Below the pieces are notes generated by a model. It was given only the letters and a program-made list of their open reading frames with translations. It did no database searches and was not told the origin of the DNA. 20,484 bases of DNA from contig CAYRKW010000058.1 of NCBI GenBank assembly GCA_964425135.1, forward strand, positions 1-20,484, written 5' to 3'. Shown here in pieces: positions 14,820 to 20,484 of this stretch. Made by a program: the position numbers and the translations under genes. Position 1 is the first letter of the stretch; each line of letters begins with the position of its first letter. The stretch is from CAYLLD01 sp964425135 (GTDB lineage Bacteria; Pseudomonadota; Alphaproteobacteria; Rhodobacterales; Rhodobacteraceae).

Positions 14820-16046
14820 ATGCCGCGATTGGTGATGAAATTCGGCGGGACGTCCGTAGGCGATCTCGAACGCATCCAGAACGCTGCCAATAAGGTAAAG
14901 CGTGAGGTAGAGAACGGCTATGATGTGGCTGTGATCGTCTCTGCTATGTCCGGCAAAACCAACGAGCTTGTCGGCTGGGTCAAAGACATCGACCCGCGCT
15001 ATGATAATCAGGAATATGACGCGGTTGTCGCCTCAGGCGAGAATGTCACCGCCGGACTGATGGCGCTTACTTTGCAAAAGATGGGCGTACCTGCAAGGTC
15101 TTGGCAGGGCTGGCAGGTGCCGGTTAAAACCACTTCAGTGCACAGCAAGGCCCGCATCGAGGCCATCGAGACCGAAAACCTCGACGCCAATTTCGCCAAA
15201 GGCACCCATGCGGTTATCGCAGGCTTTCAAGGCATCAGCCCCGAAGGTCGCCTGACAACGCTGGGCCGTGGCGGCTCGGATACGACCGCTGTTGCCTTTG
15301 CCGCTGCACTGGGGGCGGAGCGTTGCGATATCTACACCGATGTGGACGGGGTTTATACCACCGACCCGCGCATCACCGCCAAAGCGCGCAAACTTGATAA
15401 AATCGCCTATGAAGAGATGCTGGAGCTGGCCTCGCTCGGCGCAAAAGTGCTGCAAACCCGCTCGGTGGAGCTTGCCATGCGTTACCGCGTTCGTTTGCAG
15501 GTGCTCTCCAGCTTCGAAGATACACCCGGAACGCTCGTCTGTGATGAGGAGGAAATCGTGGAAAATAATGTGGTCAGCGGCGTCGCCTACAGTCGCGATG
15601 AAGCCAAAGTCACCCTGATCTCGGTCGCCGACCGCCCGGGCATCGCCGCCGCGATCTTCGGCCCGCTCGCGGAAGCCAATGTCAACGTCGATATGATCGT
15701 GCAAAATATTTCCGAAGAAGGCCGCACGGATATGACATTCTCCTGCCCGGTGGACGATCTGCCCCGCGCAATGGAGGCAATGGAGAACGCCAAGAAGACC
15801 GACTTCGTCAACTTCCGCGAAATCGTCTCGGATGATGACGTCGCCAAAGTCTCGGTGGTAGGCATCGGCATGCGCTCACATTCGGGCATCGCCCAGCAAA
15901 TGTTCAAGGCGCTCGCCGATGAAGGCATCAATATCCGCGTGATCACCACCTCCGAGATCAAAGTCTCTGTGCTTGTGGATCGAAAATACATGGAACTTGC
16001 TGTTCAGGCATTGCATGATGCCTTCGAACTAGAACAGGCAAGCTAA
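14820..16046 (+). CDS. lysC: Aspartate kinase
   Basis: This 408-residue cytosolic enzyme phosphorylates L-aspartate, the first step toward lysine, threonine, methionine and diaminopimelate. The catalytic domain has KFGGTSV (7-13), ASGENVTAG (71-79), GRGGSDTTA (149-157) and IYTDVDGVYTTDPR (171-184). Two ACT domains follow (about 263-333 and 343-405), including the effector-site region MIVQNIS (292-298), which suggests concerted inhibition by lysine and threonine as in other enzymes of this type. The ATG at 14820 gives the family's usual N-terminus (MPRLVMKFGGTS). The open frame extends back to a TTG at 14796, and the only Shine-Dalgarno-like AAGGA (14799-14803) is 16 nt upstream, unusually far. 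Downstream ptsP follows after 14 nt. Confidence 0.96.
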   Translation: MPRLVMKFGGTSVGDLERIQNAANKVKREVENGYDVAVIVSAMSGKTNELVGWVKDIDPRYDNQEYDAVVASGENVTAGLMALTLQKMGVPARSWQGWQVPVKTTSVHSKARIEAIETENLDANFAKGTHAVIAGFQGISPEGRLTTLGRGGSDTTAVAFAAALGAERCDIYTDVDGVYTTDPRITAKARKLDKIAYEEMLELASLGAKVLQTRSVELAMRYRVRLQVLSSFEDTPGTLVCDEEEIVENNVVSGVAYSRDEAKVTLISVADRPGIAAAIFGPLAEANVNVDMIVQNISEEGRTDMTFSCPVDDLPRAMEAMENAKKTDFVNFREIVSDDDVAKVSVVGIGMRSHSGIAQQMFKALADEGINIRVITTSEIKVSVLVDRKYMELAVQALHDAFELEQAS

Positions 16047-16060
16047 GGCGCATCCAAAAC

Positions 16061-18310
16061 ATGGATCATGTGACAGGCGTAGAATCGCGTGTCCTTCTCA
16101 AACGGCTCAAAGCCGCGCTTGCGCAAGCTGGCGAAGGACAGGAACGGCTCGATCGGGTCGTAACCATGATTGCAGAATCCATGGTCGCCGAAGTGTGCTC
16201 GATTTACCTGCGTCGCGATCAAGACACGCTGGAGCTATGCGCCACCGAAGGCCTCAATCCTCAATCCGTCCATAAAACCCGCCTGCGCGTCGGACAGGGC
16301 CTTGTGGGGCGCATCGCCAAGACCGCCACCCCCATCGCCGCCGCCGATGCCCCGTCGCAAAAGGGTTTTCGCTATATGGCGGAGACCGGCGAGGAGGTCT
16401 TCTCCTCCTTTCTCGGCGTCCCAATCCAGCGTCTTGGCGATATCCTGGGCGTCTTGGTCGTCCAAAACAAATCGGCCCGCGTCTATACCGAGGACGAGAT
16501 CTACGGTCTCGAAGTCGTCGCCATGGTTCTGGCGGAAATGGCCGAATTGGGCGCGTTTGTCGATGAAAACGCCGCCATGCGCGCGCCCCACCAGATGCCG
16601 TATTCGATCACCGGCGTCTCCGCACAAGAAGGCGCCGCCGAAGGGGTTGCCTTCATGCACACCCCGCAGATCGTGATCACCAATCCGGTCGCAGATGATG
16701 TGGACACCGAAAAAGCGCGCCTCAATGACGCGATGGAGCGGCTCAAAAACCAGGTCGATGATTTGCTAGACCAGGACTACGCTGCCCCTGGCTCCGAGGC
16801 GATGGATGTCTTGCACGCCTACCGGATGTTTGCGCAGGATCGCGGCTGGCGCAAACGCATGCTCGAAGGGATTGAACGGGGTCTTGCCGCCGAGGTTGCT
16901 GTCGAAAAGGAACAATCTGCAACCCGCGCCCGCATGGTCCGCGTGCCCGACCCCTACCTGCGCGAGCGCCTTCACGATCTCGATGATCTGTCCAATCGCC
17001 TCCTACGCATTCTGGTTGGCAAGGATGGGCCAGAGACGCTGCCCGAGAACGCCATCCTGATTGCCCGCAACATCGGTCCTGCTGAACTGTTGGAATACGG
17101 GCGCGGCCTTGTGGGTGTGATCCTCGAAGAAGGCTCGGTCGGCGCGCATGCCGCCATCGTCGCGCGCGCGCTCGCGATCCCTCTGGTGATCCGCGCAGAC
17201 CGCATCACCGTCGAAGCGCTTCAGGGCGATCCGGTGCTCGTGGATGGTGATGCAGGCGATGTGCATGTCCGCCCCGATGAAGCGGTGCGCACAGCTTTCC
17301 GCGAAAAAGCGGCGATGCGCGCAGAAGAGCAAAAGGCCTTCGCCGCCCTGCGCGACAAACCCGCCCGCACACGCGACGATATAGAAGTGTCGCTCTACAT
17401 GAACGCAGGTCTGATGGCCGACCTGCCGTCGATGCCCACCTGCAACCCCGCTGGTGTCGGCCTCTTTCGCACAGAATTGCAATTCCTGATCCGCTCGCGC
17501 CTGCCCAAACGCTCCGAACAAGCGGAGATTTACAAATCCATCATGGATGCGGCAGGTGACAAGCCGGTGATCTTCCGCACCCTCGATATCGGCTCGGACA
17601 AAGTGCTGCCGACGATGAAGGCAATCAAGGAGCCGAACCCGGCCATGGGCTGGCGCGCCATTCGCCTTGGCCTCGACCGCCAAGGCCTGATGCGCATGCA
17701 ATTGCAGGCGCTCATGCGCGGTGCCGAAGGCCGCCCCTTGCACGTCATGTTCCCCTTTATTGCACAATACGAGGAATTCAAAACCGCCCGCCAGATGTTG
17801 CTGGACGTCGAGCAATCCGAAAAGAAAATGGGCCATGTGGTGCCCGAAAGCCTGCACATAGGCGCGATGTTGGAGACCCCCAGCCTTGCCTTTGCGCCGC
17901 GCCAGTTCTTTGAAATGGCCGATTTCATCTCCATCGGCGGCAACGACCTCAAACAGTTTTTCTTCGCCGCCGACCGCGAAAACGAGATCGTGCGCCGCCG
18001 CTATGACACGCTCAACACCAGTTTCCTGTCCTTCCTGGAACGTATCGTCCACCGCTGCGAGCCAACCAAAACCCGGCTTTCCTTTTGCGGCGAGGACGCA
18101 GGCCGCCCGGTTGAGGCCGCCTGTTTCGCGGCCATGGGTATCCGGCACCTGTCGATGCGCCCCGCCTCCATCGGCCCGATCAAACGCATCCTGCGCGAGA
18201 CAAATCTCGCCGAATTGCGCGGCGTGATCGACCGGGAAATGCGCGATGGCAAGCAATCTGTACGTGCAGGCGTCGAAGACTATCTGACGTCGCAAAATGC
18301 GCATTTCTGA
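16061..18310 (+). CDS. ptsP: PEP-protein phosphotransferase PtsP (nitrogen PTS enzyme I)
   Basis: This 749-residue cytosolic protein has a GAF sensor domain (about 15-170), then the enzyme I fold: HPr-binding helical region (about 190-325), swivelling phosphohistidine domain (about 335-405) with H363 in GAHAAIVARA, and a PEP-binding barrel (about 430-735). In the barrel, GLFRTELQFL (467-476), FRTLDIGSDK (505-514), GAMLETPSL (601-609), FISIGGNDLKQF (622-633) and catalytic C676 in SFCGEDAG are all intact. It passes phosphate from PEP to NPr and on to EIIA-Ntr, a regulatory chain tied to nitrogen, carbon and potassium status. The GAF domain of such proteins can sense glutamine. lysC-ptsP adjacency is common in Alphaproteobacteria. 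TAAGG at the lysC stop may serve as its ribosome site. Confidence 0.96.
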   Translation: MDHVTGVESRVLLKRLKAALAQAGEGQERLDRVVTMIAESMVAEVCSIYLRRDQDTLELCATEGLNPQSVHKTRLRVGQGLVGRIAKTATPIAAADAPSQKGFRYMAETGEEVFSSFLGVPIQRLGDILGVLVVQNKSARVYTEDEIYGLEVVAMVLAEMAELGAFVDENAAMRAPHQMPYSITGVSAQEGAAEGVAFMHTPQIVITNPVADDVDTEKARLNDAMERLKNQVDDLLDQDYAAPGSEAMDVLHAYRMFAQDRGWRKRMLEGIERGLAAEVAVEKEQSATRARMVRVPDPYLRERLHDLDDLSNRLLRILVGKDGPETLPENAILIARNIGPAELLEYGRGLVGVILEEGSVGAHAAIVARALAIPLVIRADRITVEALQGDPVLVDGDAGDVHVRPDEAVRTAFREKAAMRAEEQKAFAALRDKPARTRDDIEVSLYMNAGLMADLPSMPTCNPAGVGLFRTELQFLIRSRLPKRSEQAEIYKSIMDAAGDKPVIFRTLDIGSDKVLPTMKAIKEPNPAMGWRAIRLGLDRQGLMRMQLQALMRGAEGRPLHVMFPFIAQYEEFKTARQMLLDVEQSEKKMGHVVPESLHIGAMLETPSLAFAPRQFFEMADFISIGGNDLKQFFFAADRENEIVRRRYDTLNTSFLSFLERIVHRCEPTKTRLSFCGEDAGRPVEAACFAAMGIRHLSMRPASIGPIKRILRETNLAELRGVIDREMRDGKQSVRAGVEDYLTSQNAHF

Positions 18311-18313
18311 TCG

Positions 18314-20074
18314 ATGGGCGATGACGGTTTTCTCGGTGTCACCGCCTCTTTGACCGGACGGCGCTGGGTTGGACCCGATAGCGAAACCGAGCGCGCCGCC
18401 GAAATGCTGCAACAACGCGCCACCCTCTCGCCGCTTCTTGCCGCCGTTCTGGCCGGGCGTGGGATCGATCCGCAAGAGGCCGAGGCCTTCCTGAACCCCA
18501 CTCTGCGCGAGTTGATGCCCGACCCCAGCACGCTCTTGGATGCAGATACCGCCGCCGAACGCCTTCACCATGCGATCAAAAACAAGGAACGCGTCGCTAT
18601 CTTTGCCGATTACGACGTTGATGGCGGATCCTCTGCCGCCCTCCTGCTCAACTGGTTCCGCGATCTGGGCCAAGAAGCCACCATCTACGTCCCCGACCGC
18701 ATCGACGAAGGCTACGGCCCCAATACCCCCGCGATGGAAGACCTTGCTGCAAACCACGATCTCATCATCTGCGTCGATTGCGGCACCCTCAGCCATGAGC
18801 CAATCGCCGCCGCCACCGCCAAAGGCACAGATGTGATCGTGATCGACCACCATCTGGGCGGCGAAACCCTCCCCGACGCACGTGCCATCGTCAATCCCAA
18901 CCGGCAGGACGAGACCACGCCTCTCACGTACCTGTGCGCCGCTGGCGTCGTATTTATGGTGCTGATTGCGACCAACCGCCTGATGCGCAGCAAAGGCGCT
19001 GAAACCCCTGACCTCATCCCCGCCCTCGATCTGGTGGCACTCGCCACCGTCGCCGATGTCGCCCCGCTCGTTGGCCTCAACCGCGCCTTCGTCCGGCAAG
19101 GCCTTAAAATCATGGCCGAACGCAAACGCCCGGGCCTGCGCGCTCTGTCCGATGCCGCCCGCGTCACCTCCGCGCCATCCTCCTACCATTTGGGCTACAT
19201 GCTCGGCCCTCGCGTCAACGCAGGCGGGCGCATCGGCGCCGCCGATCTGGGCGCACGCCTCTTGAGCACCCGCTCAGACAGCGAGGCCGCCGCGCTGGCC
19301 GCGCGTCTCGATGCGCTGAACACCGAGCGGCGCGACATCGAAGCCAGCGTTTTGGCCAAAGCACTCGAACAGGCCGAAGAGCGCGGCTTTGACGCCCCGC
19401 TCGTATGGGCCGCAGGCGAGGGATGGCACCCGGGCGTTGTCGGCATCGTCGCCTCCCGCCTCAAGGACGCCGCCAACCGCCCTGCGCTCGTCATCGGCTT
19501 TGATGGCGACGAGGGCAAAGGCTCCGCCCGCTCGATCACAGGCGTCGATCTGGGCGCCAGCATTGCCACGCTGGCCCGCGAGAAGATGATCGAAAAAGGC
19601 GGCGGTCACAAAATGGCAGCAGGCCTGTCGCTCACCCGCGCCCAACTGCAACCCGCCATGGACCGCCTCTCTGCGCTCATGGAACGCCAGGGCGCGCACC
19701 TGAGCGGCCCGCGCGATCTGCGCATCACCGCCCTCGTCGGCCCCGGCGCTGCAACACGCGAGTTGGTACAGGACATCGAAAAAGCCGGCCCCTTCGGTGC
19801 CTCCGCCCCCGCCCCGCGCATTGCCGTGCCTGCCGCCAGCATCCGCTACGCAAAACGCGCAGGCGAAAAACACCTGCAGCTCACCCTGGGCGGCGCCGAC
19901 GGCGCAACCCTGCCCGCCATCGCCTTCAACGCGTTTGACACCCACATCGGCCCGGCGCTCGAAAACCACAAAGGCGCCCCCTTCCATATCGCAGGCAGAC
20001 TTGAGATCGACGATTGGGGCGGACGGCAAAAAGCAAAACTTCGCATCGAAGATGCCGCCCCCGTCACAGGTTAA
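18314..20074 (+). CDS. recJ: Single-stranded-DNA-specific exonuclease RecJ
   Basis: This 586-residue enzyme is the 5'-3' single-strand exonuclease of recombination and mismatch repair. The DHH phosphoesterase motifs are complete: ADYDVDG (98-104), VDCGT (154-158) and IDHH (177-180). The DHHA1 half contains RVNAGGRIG (300-308), GSARSI (413-418) and GGGHKMAAG (429-437). A C-terminal OB-like domain (about 460-580) ends AGRLEIDDWGGRQKAKLRIEDA. The length is typical. The ATG at 18314 lies 3 nt after the ptsP stop with no Shine-Dalgarno sequence in view, so translation probably depends on coupling to ptsP. It is the last gene I can support in the window. Confidence 0.96.
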   Translation: MGDDGFLGVTASLTGRRWVGPDSETERAAEMLQQRATLSPLLAAVLAGRGIDPQEAEAFLNPTLRELMPDPSTLLDADTAAERLHHAIKNKERVAIFADYDVDGGSSAALLLNWFRDLGQEATIYVPDRIDEGYGPNTPAMEDLAANHDLIICVDCGTLSHEPIAAATAKGTDVIVIDHHLGGETLPDARAIVNPNRQDETTPLTYLCAAGVVFMVLIATNRLMRSKGAETPDLIPALDLVALATVADVAPLVGLNRAFVRQGLKIMAERKRPGLRALSDAARVTSAPSSYHLGYMLGPRVNAGGRIGAADLGARLLSTRSDSEAAALAARLDALNTERRDIEASVLAKALEQAEERGFDAPLVWAAGEGWHPGVVGIVASRLKDAANRPALVIGFDGDEGKGSARSITGVDLGASIATLAREKMIEKGGGHKMAAGLSLTRAQLQPAMDRLSALMERQGAHLSGPRDLRITALVGPGAATRELVQDIEKAGPFGASAPAPRIAVPAASIRYAKRAGEKHLQLTLGGADGATLPAIAFNAFDTHIGPALENHKGAPFHIAGRLEIDDWGGRQKAKLRIEDAAPVTG

Positions 20075-20232
20075 AGCACCGTCCTGAAAATCTGACCCAA
20101 TGAGAGCGCCCCTGAAACAGCACTCCGATCCACCAGATCGCGGCACCCCCCCGCACCCACCGCTGACACCCGGCCCGAACGCGCAGACCTTTGTCAGATT
20201 GGTAGGACGGCTCTCCCAAAAAACCACAAATT

Positions 20233-20309
20233 TCTTTGGTTCAAAAATATCCCGCTGCGCGCGCAAGCGCAAAAACGAAAACGCGAGCCGCGTTAGCGGC
20301 TCACATTTT
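20233..20309 (+). repeat. Family 1 structured intergenic repeat, copy B
   Basis: The head (20233-20255) differs from copy A at two of 23 positions. Hairpin 1 is TGCGC (20256-20260) with GCGCA (20267-20271), shorter than in copy A. A 13-nt A-rich linker ending CGC (20272-20284) has the same length as in copy A. Hairpin 2 is GAGCCGC (20285-20291) with GCGGCTC (20296-20302), loop GTTA. The tail is ACATTTT (20303-20309). It lies 159 nt after the recJ stop in the same orientation. Confidence 0.7.
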
Positions 20310-20338
20310 GCCTGCACCGGCGGGTGGCCGGGGGTTAC

Positions 20339-20394
20339 CTGCTCGTGACGGGGCGCAGTGTCAGGGGCGCTCTAGCGTCGCCCCAGATGAGCAG
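20339..20394. repeat. Nested inverted repeats
   Basis: CTGCTC (20339-20344) pairs with GAGCAG (20389-20394). Inside, GGGGCG occurs twice (20350-20355 and 20364-20369) and either copy can pair with CGCCCC (20379-20384). This gives a two-state stem-loop. No U-run follows on either strand. Function is unknown. Confidence 0.5.
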
Positions 20395-20484
20395 AATTGG
20401 ATCAGATTTGTTGGACAGCGCTCTAACTCGCAAACGTGCGAAAGATTGCAAATCCAGCCGCAGCTGATCCAGCCGTGAGGATCA

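Larger units (their letters stand above)
20075..20484. other. 410-base end region without a supported gene
   Basis: It holds family 1 repeat copy B (20233-20309) and two nested inverted-repeat structures (20339-20394 and 20398-20471). Open frames here have poor codon periodicity, repeat-derived sequence and no ribosome site. I see no clear promoter, tRNA or terminator with a U-run. A gene may begin beyond the window. Confidence 0.6.

Noticed and set aside
17003..19189. 728-residue open frame on the minus strand across ptsP and recJ
   Set aside because: It is the antisense shadow of two complete genes with intact motifs. Its Gly/His/Ala-rich translation has no recognisable domain, and long antisense frames are common in GC-rich DNA.
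20100..20348. 82-residue plus-strand frame after recJ
   Set aside because: It runs through family 1 repeat copy B, has no ribosome site and shows no protein-like composition.
20406..20463. tRNA-like appearance (GTTGGACAGCGCTCTAAC followed by small hairpins)
   Set aside because: There is no 7-bp acceptor stem in register, no proper GTTCRA T-loop, and the anticodon-arm candidate has a 4-nt loop.
1..20484. CRISPR array, insertion sequence, phage or toxin-antitoxin genes
   Set aside because: I saw no regularly spaced direct repeats, transposase or integrase motifs, or small gene pairs; the coding content is housekeeping and regulatory.

Overview
The window is a chromosomal segment of a GC-rich alphaproteobacterium, most likely a member of the Rhodobacterales (Roseobacter-like). 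I base this on the protein families, on the gene orders phoR-pstSCAB-phoU-phoB and lysC-ptsP, and on the strong G/C bias at third codon positions. I could run no searches, so the taxonomic call is an inference. Two 100-base runs of N (4132-4231 and 5923-6022) mark scaffold gaps, so this is a draft assembly.

Left part (1-4131, + strand). The 19-residue tail of an upstream gene is followed by an intergenic structured repeat. Then come four genes that each overlap the next by four bases (ATGA): an L-2-haloacid dehalogenase-type HAD hydrolase, an alpha/beta hydrolase, a short threonine/serine dehydratase-like PLP enzyme, and an endonuclease/exonuclease/phosphatase-family protein. They form one translationally coupled unit whose shared purpose I do not recognise. 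A secreted SH3-domain protein (- strand, cut by gap 1) and a divergent D-2-hydroxyacid dehydrogenase follow.

Middle (6117-14008, - strand). This is a complete phosphate-starvation module in transcription order phoR, pstS, pstC, pstA, pstB, phoU, phoB. A good Pho box with a correctly spaced -10 lies between phoR and pstS. A strong intercistronic hairpin after pstS probably sets the high PstS:PstC ratio. PstS captures phosphate, PstC/PstA/PstB import it, PhoU relays transporter state to PhoR, and PhoR controls PhoB, which would act back on the Pho box. PstA is unusually long because of a periplasmic insertion with a coiled coil.

Right part (14129-20074, + strand). A DUF1178 gene is followed by a second structured repeat, then by lysC (aspartate kinase), ptsP (nitrogen-PTS enzyme I) and recJ in close succession. 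The last 410 bases have no convincing gene but contain another repeat copy and nested inverted repeats.

The most interesting non-coding content is two families of dispersed intergenic elements. Copies within each family differ in sequence, but the differences are compensated across stems. Family 1 (101-198 and 20233-20309, perhaps a fragment at 4099-4131) has a conserved head, two hairpins, a 13-nt linker and a conserved tail. Family 2 (6023-6116 and 14596-14726, opposite orientations) has a bulged hairpin plus a 9-bp stem with four compensated positions and a possible pseudoknot or alternative pairing. All copies lie 3' of a gene in the same orientation, and both assembly gaps fall in or beside such repeats.
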